A stretch of DNA of 64,000 nucleotides from the NCBI GenBank assembly GCA_037976565.1, contig CP137680.1:14305825-14369824 (forward strand), read 5' to 3'. A model generated the notes under the pieces. That model ran no database searches and was not told where the DNA came from. It worked only from the letters and a program-made list of their open reading frames with translations. This document shows, piece after piece, positions 47,625 to 58,190 of the stretch; the first letter of the stretch is position 1, and every line of letters begins with the position of its first letter. Source of the stretch: Mesocentrotus franciscanus (taxonomy: Eukaryota; Echinodermata; Echinoidea; Camarodonta; Strongylocentrotidae). A program made the translations under genes and the position numbers.

Positions 47625-49633
47625 TTGATTGCTGCCATGGAGACAATGAATCTGTGAGATCATTCCAAAGTTGAAGCAATTAAAAGTCAGGATGGTTATT
47701 TGGAAAGCATGATTTTGATTATTTAAGGTTAACAATGAATAGAATGAGATTTAAAAATTTATAAAACAAACAAGGTTTTAATTCAAGAGGCTATTTCATA
47801 TTCTGATGAACACTGCCAGTATTGTTGAAAGTAATACTTGATATTTCATGAATTCATATCTTTTCAATTGAATGTGTTTCTGAGTTCCTATCCTCTCATC
47901 ATGAAATCTGTTATTTGACTCAATATTGTTTTACTGGGCATGTTGTCTGAACAAGCAAAAATGACATGTGTAGAAGTAAGTGATATTTTTGTCAACCCCT
48001 AATCTTCTGTCTGCCCCCTCTAGGCTCAGAGTTCATGTCAAAGGCTCATAGGTCAAAGTTCATCATATTTGGATCCACAGTTGCCTTTTGTCTTTTTTTG
48101 TATGATGCGCTTATTGTTGAGTGGCACGTAAGCACATACCACAGACAAGCCCTGCTTACTCACCTGAGCTCGATGAAGACTACAAATATATGTCATCGCA
48201 TTCTTTAAAATTGCCTATTGCCAACTTCTGTCTAGATTTATGTACAGGTCAATGATTCTATGTTCTACAAGTAATATAATTTGACATTTTTTATTTTTGA
48301 AAAAGAAGTCTAGTTTCTCACATACATGCATGTTTATATCAGAAGTAGGCTATAAGATATGGGGGAGCTGCAACGTGCATTGGGTGGTACATGTAGTATT
48401 TTTATGTACAGTGTAGTTATGAATTTATTATCAGATGAGAGCCAGAAGCGTCTTATCTCTGTGTTAAAGTATATGAATTAACTCCTTGTGGCTCCTAACA
48501 GACGATAAAGGCCTGTAATTAATCCTGCTCTCCCATATCTATGGCAAGAAGACCAAGCTCCTGGTGGATCAGGCAGAGGGAGAAGGAGACCTTTATAGGT
48601 CCAATAATTCAAAGAGTATTGATGCAATTAAAATCACTATAACTTTTTGTCCTATATACTGTACATGTATTGTGGACAAGACCACATTGACTCTGAACTG
48701 ACCTCAAGATCAACTTGTAAATCATGTATACTATCAAGCATGGCTGGTCATTGACATTTGCAATCATCATCATCAAACAGTTAAATGTTTGTACCTGTTT
48801 AGAATTGGGCCAGCTATTTACTTACCCTCCAATTAGAGGCTAGTTTATAGGACTGTTTGGCCAAATACTCAAACATCGTAAAAACTTCTCATGTAAGTGG
48901 TACGTGGCTACACTTGAGTTTCCAGGGACCAGAGAAATATGGGACAGGACAGGTTATCCTTCAATTTTACAATTTTGGGATGAAATATGAATATACAATG
49001 TACATGTATAGAACAAGGGAGGAGAGAGGCTTTGGGTTTCTATCTCGAAGCTGTTGTCACTGCTTAGGGTATAGAAGTTGAATAGCATAAAGTTCGAGAT
49101 TCTGGAAAATGTTATGCTAAAAAAAATTGTATATTTCATACATGTTTATATAACAATCTTTCAGTCTTTAATAGTGTGCAAAACTATTTAACAAAATATT
49201 CTGAAGGAAAATAGTGTAGCCCAAAGCTACATACCTATATTACCTTATTACAATATGATCATGAATGTTTATATGAAATTTTAGGCCCCTAATTTGACGT
49301 ACATGTAGCTTCATAATTTGAAATGGGCCTGATTACTACACATTCTCCACTGAAATATTCCTGTGGTATAGTTGAGATTCTAGATATTGTTTCTACACTC
49401 AAACATTTTCTTGACTGTACGAAACACTCCATAGATCTTTGGATCCATAACATAGCCAACCTTTCTGTTTGAATTTTACAACTAGCTATGAAATGACTCT
49501 TTATGACAGCAGTCAATTATATCCAGACATCAAAACAGATATTCCAAATTCTTCCAGAAGCTTGTCCCACTGAGTCCAGAATTCGACCCCAGACTGTCCA
49601 AATGACCGGACCCTAGTGGCTTGAACTGACACG

Positions 49634-49681
49634 ACCCCAGCATGACCCCAGTGTGACCCCAGTGTGACCTCAGCATGTGGC
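49634..49681. repeat. TGACCCCAG tandem repeat
   Basis: Four degenerate copies of an 11-base unit (CATGACCCCAG, TGTGACCCCAG twice, TGTGACCTCAG). Each contains a TGACCC or TGACCT nuclear-receptor-type half site. Related GACCCCAG and GACCGGACC strings lie just upstream. Confidence 0.8.
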
Positions 49682-51000
49682 TAATCTGCTATCATTATAT
49701 TCAGTGGCATTTTAAAAACATCTTGTAGAGTCCATCGTTTATCGCTAAGTCATCTGTTGAATGAAAAGATAAGATAATACATGATTAAAAGTGCTAGAGA
49801 TTACCACATACCGGTAGGCCTATATTTTCATTTGATAGAAAAATGTATTTTGTGAAGAGATTTTATAGGTTGCATAATGGAAAATTTTGAATCAATTTTT
49901 TAAATGCCTGTAGAACGTAATTTGATTAATTGGTTATTTTCTTAAAACCCTTTAATTTTTTTTAAATGGCATGAGAATACAATAATTGGTAGACCTTTAG
50001 TTTAGAAAATCCAATACTACATGTACATGCACTGTATGTATGACGATGCATATCAAAACTGTCTTATCTTTGAGAAGAAAAAATACACCAGTTGTTTGAC
50101 TTTTCTACTGGGATGCAAAATTGTTGCACATATACATCACTCTGTATACAATTATTGGTTCTGAACACTTTTATTGCTGTGGTGAGTGTAAAAGACACCA
50201 CCTTACCTTATATTTTTTTTATAAAAGGCTATGTCATTCCTCATGCACATGCGTGTGTACAAATATACATTCAATACATCTAGCCTCTGTACATGTATTG
50301 GAATAAAAAATGGATGACTCATTTGTAATTTATTTTAAAAACTTAACATGTTCATGGAAGTTATGGAACACTTGGTAATTTTGTGCTGTATTGAAAACAA
50401 CAAGGCAGCAGAGAACTTGAGCCTTCGCCCAGTATTTGCTTTTCACATATTTTTTGAATCTTCACAAATAGTGTGCTAATGCTGGCGCTTGTTCCCCAGA
50501 AGTTTGAAGTTATCACCTGAAACAATCTCCGCAACCTCCATCTGTTTGCTCAATATTCATAGAGATTGGAACTTGGACCCCCATTGGGTCATGCACCAAG
50601 TAAACATTGCTTGGTTTCTCAGCTCAAACACTAAACAAGAGCTTGCAAATGGTAGCCATTTTGGGGTCTGTTGTCTTTTTTATCCGCGTTTGATCAGGCT
50701 GATAGTGGGCAAAGTGGCGCAAACAGAGACAAGAGGGTGATAATAGAGTAAACATGAATTGAAAATATTAACAGGTTTGGTGGCGAAGCCACTTTTGAAT
50801 GAAGAGAAGAGCGGTCTTGCTGACCATCGGAGAGAGAGAGAGGAAGTCTCTGAAGACCAAGAAAATGAGAGCACACACCTGCTTTTCCTATGAAGGGGCG
50901 CCTGTCTGTTCATGCACTTTTGAAGATCATATCGGGCATATATGAGCATTTGATTGAGTCTTTGTGAGGTTACAGAAGAGGTGTGACAAATGATTCTACC

Positions 51001-51500
51001 NNNNNNNNNNNNNNNNNNNNNNNNNNNNNNNNNNNNNNNNNNNNNNNNNNNNNNNNNNNNNNNNNNNNNNNNNNNNNNNNNNNNNNNNNNNNNNNNNNNN
51101 NNNNNNNNNNNNNNNNNNNNNNNNNNNNNNNNNNNNNNNNNNNNNNNNNNNNNNNNNNNNNNNNNNNNNNNNNNNNNNNNNNNNNNNNNNNNNNNNNNNN
51201 NNNNNNNNNNNNNNNNNNNNNNNNNNNNNNNNNNNNNNNNNNNNNNNNNNNNNNNNNNNNNNNNNNNNNNNNNNNNNNNNNNNNNNNNNNNNNNNNNNNN
51301 NNNNNNNNNNNNNNNNNNNNNNNNNNNNNNNNNNNNNNNNNNNNNNNNNNNNNNNNNNNNNNNNNNNNNNNNNNNNNNNNNNNNNNNNNNNNNNNNNNNN
51401 NNNNNNNNNNNNNNNNNNNNNNNNNNNNNNNNNNNNNNNNNNNNNNNNNNNNNNNNNNNNNNNNNNNNNNNNNNNNNNNNNNNNNNNNNNNNNNNNNNNN
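51001..51500. other. Assembly gap (500 N)
   Basis: Exactly 500 N. It hides the 5' end of the Helitron that begins at 51501 and its junction with the upstream DNA. Confidence 0.98.
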
Positions 51501-51501
51501 C

Positions 51502-52104
51502 TGCCGATATGAGATGGCCAGAATTAATGAATACATTGCTTAGACAAAAAGGAGACACCAGGAATCGAGTGAATTAGACTATACAGAAAAATGTAATCTT
51601 TTAAGATCAAATCCAGTAACAGTTGCCAGAATGTTTGATAAAAGATTTCACACTTTTATGAAGACAGTTATTTTATCCCCGCTGCGATTGGTAAAATAGT
51701 TGATTCATTTTGGAGAGTAGAGTATCAAGCTCGTGGTTCCCCTCACATTCATGCCTTGTTCTGGGTTCAAAATGCTCCACAGTTGGGTATCGATAATGAT
51801 GATGATGTCGTACAATTTGTAGATAAATACATTTCTTGCCAGAAACCGGATGAAAAGGAAGATCAAGAACTACATGAAATAGTAAGCAAGGTCCAACAAC
51901 ACAGTAAGAAACATTCTAAATCTTGCACAAAAACAGGAAGGCGTGTAGATTTAATTTCCCGAGACCACCATCTGGAAAAACATTCATTGTAACACCTGTT
52001 GAAGAGATTCCAGCTAAAGATTGTGGGAAAGTGCAAAATAAGGGAAAGGACAATGATCAAGTTAAAGCTTCTGAAAAGACTAAAGATGATGCAGAGAATT
52101 GTTG
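51502..52104 (+). pseudogene. Helitron Rep nuclease, HUH region (broken)
   Basis: Pieces in different frames read RWPELMNTLLRQKGD, then [16 protein letters not shown], then [22 protein letters not shown]. The SPHIHALFW string is the HUH metal-binding motif (His codons 51744-51746 and 51750-51752), used in rolling-circle nucleases to hold the metal ion at the nicking site. Downstream are the family strings YISCQKP and HSKSCTKTG, then [15 protein letters not shown]. There are stops near 51575 and 51698 and frame changes near 51950. The N-terminal zinc-finger-like part would lie in the gap. Confidence 0.88.
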
Positions 52105-52849
52105 AATTCAGTTAAAGATGCATTATCCAATGGAATCGAGTACAACAGTGTAAACCATCTCTTTGAAGAGCTTGACATTACACAAAATCAATTTGAGAAT
52201 GCACATAATGAATTAGCATCACAACAAAGTATAATCATCAAAGAAATACAAGATGTATGGGTAAATCAGTTTAATCCAAGTCTACTAAGAAGCTGGAATG
52301 CCAACATGGATTTGCAGTTCGTAACAAATGTATTTGCATGCGTGGCTTATATTGTATCCTACATGTCAAAAGCTGAAAGAAATCGGAATGCTATTGAGTC
52401 ATACACTATCAGAAATGAAAGAGGAAATGATAGCAAAGGAAAGCATGAAAAAACTTGGCCAGGTGTACATGCAAAATCGTGAAGTGTCTGCTCAAGAAAG
52501 CGTCTATCGTGTTTGCAGTCTCAGATTGAAAGAATGTTCTAGGAAAGTGGAATTCATTCCTGTTGGACCCAACCCTGTCAGAATGAGTTTACCATTAAGC
52601 GTTATAAAAAGCAGACCAGATAACGATAATGATGATGATGAGAATGTTTGGATGCCTAGCAAGCTCGACAGATACAAAGCTCGACCTAGAAACACAGAAT
52701 TCAGTGATATGTGTCTTGCAACGTTTTGTTCTCAGTACAGAATCTTAACTGCATCCCAAGCGCCAAGTACAAGAAGTAAAAATGTCTTTAAATTAGATAA
52801 CGATCTGGGGTATATTCAGAAGCGTGCTCGTGCGGAGATGCAGTTGTAA
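52105..52849 (+). pseudogene. Helitron Rep two-tyrosine region and linker (broken)
   Basis: The motif [13 protein letters not shown] holds the two catalytic tyrosines as Y-x3-Y (codons 52348-52350 and 52360-52362), which in Helitron Rep attack DNA and stay covalently linked. It is preceded by [14 protein letters not shown], as expected for the family. After a frame change before 52482 comes the conserved linker: [38 protein letters not shown] and [14 protein letters not shown]. The piece ends in TAA at 52849. It is out of frame with the helicase that should follow. Confidence 0.88.
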
Positions 52850-54622
52850 GATATCCCGATTCTCACCCATCATCTCACCCGAAAAATATTATTTGAGCAT
52901 TTTGCAACTCTTTCTGCCATATTTTGAAGATGGACAATTAAAGCCCCAACATTTGAAACACATGAAGAGTTCTACGAGACAGGTTCTGTGAAAATATGTG
53001 GGCGTGAATTGGAGAAAGTCTGGTCAATTGTCTGTACTAACCGAAAGAAGTTTGAAATGAATGCCGATGCAATTGATCATGCACAGGAGCATCTTGACAA
53101 ATTTGGTCCACACGAAGATGCATGGGGTCTTTTATGTCGGAAAAGGAAGTAGAGCGACTTGAACATCCCAAAGAAAATGTAGATGTCGAAGATTGTGATG
53201 GAGATCTTGATATCCCTGATTTAAAAATGAACCGAAAAAGATGACTATAGCATCGAACTACGTTCTGTAAAAATTTCCAAACAAGATGGACATTCTTTGA
53301 TGAGGTCTTTGAATGAGAAGCAACAGAGTGTTTTTACAAAATACGACAGTGGTGTTTAGATAGAGTAAATGGAAAATCGGTCGAACCGTTTCATATTTTT
53401 CTAACTGGAGGTGCTGGCACTGGAAAAGTCATTTGATCAAATGTCTTTACTATGAAGCAACACGTATACTAGCCGAATGTTGCCACATCCTGATGATGTC
53501 TCAGTACTGAAAATGGCTCCAACCGGAGTAGCTGCATACAATATCAATGGCCATACTATACATAGTATTCTTTCTATTCCAATCAAAGCACAAATACTGT
53601 ATCAACCGCTGAGTGATGAGAAAATAAGTGTCCTTGAAATAAGCTGGCTGAATTGCAAATTTTAATCATAGATGAAGTATCAATGGTAGATCAAAAGTTG
53701 ATGTCTTACATTCACGGCCGCCTACGACAAATTAAACAATCACGCGATCAAACTGCTTTTGCTGGTGTTTCAGTTATTGCTGTGGGAGACATGTATCAGT
53801 TACCTCCAGTCTTTGGAATTCCTTTATATAAAGACACACTCAATGGTGCATTGTGGAATGCTAATTTCAAGAAAGTAGAACTTGAAGACATTATGAGACA
53901 AAAGATGATACCCAATTCGCTTTTCTCTTAAATAGATTACGTGTAAAACAAGGGGATGAGATTCTCTGTGATGAAGACCTAGCAATGCTCAAGTCCTGTG
54001 AGACTGGTGAAGAATGTGAAAATGCTCTGCATATCTATGCATGTAACAATGAAGTAGATGCTTGGAACAAGAAATTATTGCATACAAAATGTGGAGATGT
54101 GATATGCGTAAAAGCACAAGACATGGACAAAGATGTTAAAAAAGGAAATCAAATACTGAAAAAACCTTATACAAAGATGAAAACCCAGTTGCCTCCTTAT
54201 CTGTGGATTGCAGTTAATGCTAGAGTGATGTTGCTCAAGAACATTGATGTTAGTAAAGGCCTGACAAATGGATGTTTCGAAATGTAACAGAAATAATAAC
54301 GGATCATACAAATTTGAATCCAGTTTGCATCAAAGTTAATTTTGAGAAGGCCGATGTTGGTATTCATTCAATCGAAATGTCTCAAGAATCCATTGGTAAG
54401 AAATATGTGAGAAAACAATTTCCACTTAAGCTTGCTTATGCTTGCACAATTCATAAAGTACAAGGTTCGACATTAGACAAAGCTGTTGTATCATTAAAAA
54501 GTGTATTTCAATCTGGACAGGCATATGTTGGGCTTAGTCGCGTTACTTCGTTATCTGGACTTGTGATAGAACATTTCGATCCTAAGCGTATATATTGTAA
54601 TCCAGAAATTAAAGAACATTGA
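52850..54622 (+). pseudogene. Helitron PIF1-like DNA helicase (broken)
   Basis: Helicase motifs appear in order across several frames. Walker A is GGAGTGK at 53407-53427, with the frame lost immediately after the Lys. [18 protein letters not shown] follows near 53513. Walker B is [11 protein letters not shown] near 53656-53690. GDMYQLPPV lies near 53790, [11 protein letters not shown] near 54450 and [10 protein letters not shown] near 54526. In intact elements this enzyme unwinds DNA from the Rep nick. At least six frame breaks, including the one inside Walker A, rule out activity. Confidence 0.9.
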
Positions 54623-54626
54623 GATT

Positions 54627-55323
54627 ATGAAGCCGTTTATCGAGAATGAAACTTCTGAAGATATTCACGATTATAACTTTTCTTTGGTAATGCAAAATGT
54701 ACAAGGATTAAAACAGCATTTTATCGATTTCAAATCCCAGTGCCAATTTGTGAATGTAGATTTTATTTGCTTGACGAAACATGGATTAATGATGATGATC
54801 TCTGTGACGTTGTTTTAGATAACTTTCGATTTTATCATCAGCCACGACATCTTTCATACTGTAATTCTGGAGTTGGAAATGTACTCAAAGAACAATCGCA
54901 CGGAGGTGTTGCAATGTATATCAAGAATACATATTCAAGTAGATTAGACATATCTGTCGACAACTTAGAGTTTATCGCAATTCTTGTCACCAAACCAGTT
55001 TCTGTTGTAATTTCAGTCGTTTATCGACCTCCATCATATAGTATCAAATCATTCTGTGAATCATTAGACAATTTGCTAGATGCATTACACAAAGAAGCAT
55101 TAGGTGTATTGTGATGGGAGATTTTAATGAGGATTTGTTTAAAGGTTCTTCACAGGTAAACAAGCTAATGTGTAATAAAGGTTACAAACAGCATGTTGTT
55201 AATGCTACTACTGAGAAGGGAACAATGATAGATCATGTGTACAGCAAAGGACTAGATTTATTGGAAACAGAGGTCATCCCTACATATTATAGTTACCACG
55301 AAGCTGTTAAGATTGCATTTTGA
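54627..55323 (+). pseudogene. Helitron C-terminal endonuclease domain (broken)
   Basis: Exonuclease-endonuclease-phosphatase fold, read in three pieces. They are QNVQGLKQHFIDFKSQC, then TWINDDDL...GGVAMYIKN...VYRPPS, then MGDFNEDLF (the GDFN motif) and a tail MIDHVYSKGLDLLETEV...YYSYHEAVKI. Frame changes lie near 54790 and 55112. The usual C-terminal SDH active-site motif reads SYH here, so a catalytic Asp is replaced by Tyr. Similar domains occur in LINEs, but the direct continuation from the helicase marks this as the Helentron-type endonuclease. Confidence 0.85.
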
Positions 55324-55940
55324 TATTTATTGTAAAGCGAGAGTGATAAGAGTAAATTTCATAATTTCTTGCGAAATAACATTTTTATTTATCATGTTTT
55401 TATTCTTACAAAAATGAATATGAGTAAATTACATGGAATCTTTAAAAGGCATAATGGTTGTGTATACTTTTGGATTGCCTTACACTTATCAATGACACCA
55501 TCTGCGATTGACATCACATTGAAAGCATGATGTAAACTTGGTAAAACAATTTTCAGACTTGGTTTTCAAAAATTTGCTTAAATATGACATTACTATTTTC
55601 ATCAAACTGGTAACTCCCATAAAAGGACGTCTAACAAGGCAAGGGTAAACTTTAGAGAAATTGTAATCCGTACTAAGTTATCAAATAGGTGCAACATGCT
55701 CACAATTCTGTATCAAATTTTGGAGTAATGCAGTGTACATCTCATTCTCCTTTAAGGTGATGTGTGTGATTTATGTGTTGTCAATCCTTGCCTTTTACCC
55801 CACAGTAACTTTAAATTTACTGGCATCATGACATATACATGTATTTTCAACTTTTAGAAAGCAATAAAAAACAGTGGTACACATTAATATATTGGATTCA
55901 TAAACGAATAAAAGATGATAAATTCATGTTTTTTTCCCAG

Positions 55941-56105
55941 GATAAAGATTGTAAACCTGATCAGAATTTCAAAGTTGGAACATTCTACATGTATGGATTT
56001 GCAAAGTGCTCCTTCCCGACTGGGTTGGAGTAGGAGACCATTCAACTCTGAGGAAGACATTCAACTCAGAGTTCAAGCTTGAACATGACAAGGAGACATG
56101 CAAAG
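55941..56105 (+). other. Exon-like block, copy 1 of a tandem duplication
   Basis: 165 bases bounded by a strong acceptor (TTTTTTTCCCAG) and a strong donor (GTAAGTAAAG), with length a multiple of three. One frame opens DKDCKPDQNFKVGTFYMYG but stops after about 30 codons. Another reads LLPDWVGVGDHSTLRKTFNS and stays open to the donor, but is closed upstream. The block holds a perfect 14-base palindrome GTTCAAGCTTGAAC and an AACTCTGAG/CTCAGAGTT inverted pair. It may be a non-coding or decayed exon. No family was recognised. Confidence 0.45.
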
Positions 56106-56291
56106 GTAAGTAAAGAGAAATATATTATTATAGTTCTGGAATATCAGAATGGGAAGGTTCATGATTATAAATAAATGTTATCATTGGGATGCAATGCTGA
56201 ATAATCTGTGAAAGATGAATTGTTTGCTAGTGATATGTAGGATGTTTGTTGAGAAAAGTATTCACTATGATCTCAATAATGTTGTACAGTC

Positions 56292-56292
<1 letters not shown>

Positions 56293-56343
<51 letters not shown>
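56293..56343. repeat. (TA)n microsatellite
   Basis: About twenty-four TA units separate the two exon-like copies. Confidence 0.95.
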
Positions 56344-56345
<2 letters not shown>

Positions 56346-56394
56346 TATTCATAAATAAATAACAAGATGATAAATTCATGGTTTTTCTTCCCAG

Positions 56395-56568
56395 GATAAA
56401 GATTGTAAACCTGATCAGAATTTCAAAGTTGGAACATTCTACATGTATGAATTTGCAAAGTGCTCCTTCCCGACTGGGTTGGAGTGGGAGATGGAGTGGA
56501 AACCATTACTCTGAGGAAGAGATTCAACTCAGAGTTCAAGCTTGAACATGACAAGGAAACATGCAAAG
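56395..56568 (+). other. Exon-like block, copy 2 of a tandem duplication
   Basis: 174 bases with the same acceptor (TTTTTCTTCCCAG) and donor (GTAAGTAAAG) as copy 1. They share about 90 percent by eye; copy 2 has 9 extra bases within GGAGATGGAGTGG, so the multiple-of-three length is kept. The frame giving LLPDWVGVGDGVETITLR and NSEFKLEHDKETCK is open to the donor, as in copy 1. Similarity extends about 100 bases into the intron on the right, so the duplicated unit was larger than the exon. Confidence 0.45.
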
Positions 56569-57261
56569 GTAAGTAAAGAAGAATATATTATTATGGTTAT
56601 GGAATATCAAAATGGGAAGATTTATGATAATGAATAAATATCATCATTGGGATGCAATGTTGAATATTCTGTGAAAGATGAATTGTTTGCTAGTGATATG
56701 TAGGATGTTGATATAAAAGTAGTATCTATGACCTCAATTATGTTGTACAGTCAACCTTGCCTTAGTCAAATCAATTAGAACCACACAAATGGCTTCGACT
56801 TAGAAGAAATTTGACTTATATGATGTGTAAATCAATAAAATAAAATCACAGTGGACTTCAAATAGGCAGTTGACTCGGACGATTGGTTGAGTTAAACGAA
56901 GTTGACTGTATTTTCATGAAACAATGATGTTCATATGACATTTTTAATGATGTTAGTCATAATGTTTTATTTTTTTAAATACTGCATACATAAATGTTTT
57001 AGTGAATGGAAAGATATGGATAGTTATATGATGGTGAGTTGAATATCATAACTCTATCTTTAACCCAGTGATCAGTAATAACACTAATCAAAGAGATAAA
57101 CAAGGCCAGTGTTTCTCCCTTAGTACAGGTAACATGATGAGTATAGCAGTAGTCAACATAATGGGGATACTGATTAATTCATGTTTGGCAGTAAAGGAGA
57201 AATTAGAAATGTATGAAATTCATGGAAGTATTAAATATGTTGAATATTCCTACCATTTCAG

Positions 57262-57384
57262 AAAACCTGGTTCAGCGAAGACTGTAGGCCTTGGGGAGTG
57301 TTTATGGCTCTGTCATCATAACAGCATTGTGGCAGAAGTATGGAACACCAGCATATACATGTAATGTATCGGGACCTTCACAGG
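57262..57384 (+). other. Exon-like block with splice-like borders
   Basis: 123 bases between TACCATTTCAG and GTAAGG. One frame reads ALGSVYGSVIITALWQKYG then TPAYTCNVSGPSQ to the donor, after a TAG near the start; another (KPGSAKTVGLGECLWLCHH) runs to a TAA at 57363. It lies downstream of the duplicated exon-like blocks in the same orientation and would fit the same transcript. Coding frame is not settled. Confidence 0.35.
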
Positions 57385-57694
57385 GTAAGGAAAGATTGCC
57401 AAACTAGAATGTTTGAAAAAGCCTAACCCTACTGTACTGAGTTATTTCAAGCTCCTCCAGATAGATGGCTGACCTCGGCCACTACACTGTCGATTCCCAC
57501 AAAATTGGCACACCTAGAGTAAATTAGCAATTCTATGACACATCTTTTGCTTTGAAAATGTTACATTGGGGTTGCATAGACAGAACACTTTTTATGTCAA
57601 ATGCGTTCATTAATAAGGTTAACACTTTTAGGAAAGAAAAATTCAGTACTGTTCATATTCCTAATCTTCAAATGATTTTTTTATTTCACTTCAG

Positions 57695-58190
57695 ATAACT
57701 TCTTCAGATGACTGCAAAGCGCAACGTTGCAAAGCTCATTTCTACAACCCTAGTCACCAATGACAGTGCACCACCATATCCCTTTGTTTACCAGTTCAAA
57801 CAAACTACCGCCCTCGAGTCAGAAGGCTGTCCTCATCGTCGAACACACAGCGGTAACATCACCCCAGGACTTCAGCCCTCCGGTGATATCATCCTGTCTT
57901 TTACATAAGGGCCGACTGCTCTACCCTCCTTACTTGTACAGCAGTTCGGCATTTCTTGTCTACTGGATCAGACACCCCATCTGCAGTCCCACTGCAATCG
58001 TTTCAGTCAGGACTGACACTGACGCAGTCAGCTTCTTCAAACGTGATGGCCGTCCCAGACCCTGCCATTCCTACGTCGCAAAGATTTGGCGTCATCCTGG
58101 TCACCCACCAGATACACTCAGCAATCCTGCCTTTGTCAACAATCGTGATGATAACTATGCCTAGCCTCTCGACCAAGACATTTTGAATGC
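57695..58190 (+). CDS. Candidate 3'-terminal exon, frame uncertain, product unknown
   Basis: A sharp rise in GC to about half marks this stretch. It follows an acceptor (TTTATTTCACTTCAG) and is followed by AT-rich DNA like a 3' untranslated region. Three overlapping frames are each open for 66 to 134 codons. Examples are KRNVAKLISTTLVTNDSAPP (to TAA 57908), LLYPPYLYSSSAFLVYWIRH (to TAG 58164) and STGSDTPSAVPLQSFQSGL (to TGA 58186). Which is translated, or whether indels broke one reading frame, cannot be told. Probably the last exon of the transcript with the exon-like blocks at 55941-57384. Confidence 0.4.

Larger units (their letters stand above)
43722..51000. other. Long non-coding stretch with small tandem repeats
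   Basis: About 7.3 kb with no supportable gene. It holds a 9-base tandem at 44508-44535, ATGTAC repeats near 45878-45903 and 46794-46822, a 12-base tandem at 47589-47624, TGACCCCAG repeats near 49634-49681, and GC-richer islands near 46460-46660, 48420-48600 and 50470-50990. Several short open frames exist on both strands without splice or family support. Confidence 0.6.
51501..55323 (+). mobile_element. Decayed autonomous Helitron (Rep, helicase, endonuclease; Helentron-type)
   Basis: In order on the + strand are a Rep nuclease with HUH and two-tyrosine motifs, the Helitron linker, a PIF1-like superfamily 1B helicase and an exonuclease-endonuclease-phosphatase domain. This order, with an endonuclease at the C-terminus, is known from Helentron/Helitron2 elements of animals. 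At least ten frameshifts or stops break the coding sequence, so this copy cannot make a full protein. The 5' terminus is lost in the gap and no 3' hairpin could be placed downstream of 55323. No link by shared termini to the array repeats of this window was found. Confidence 0.9.
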
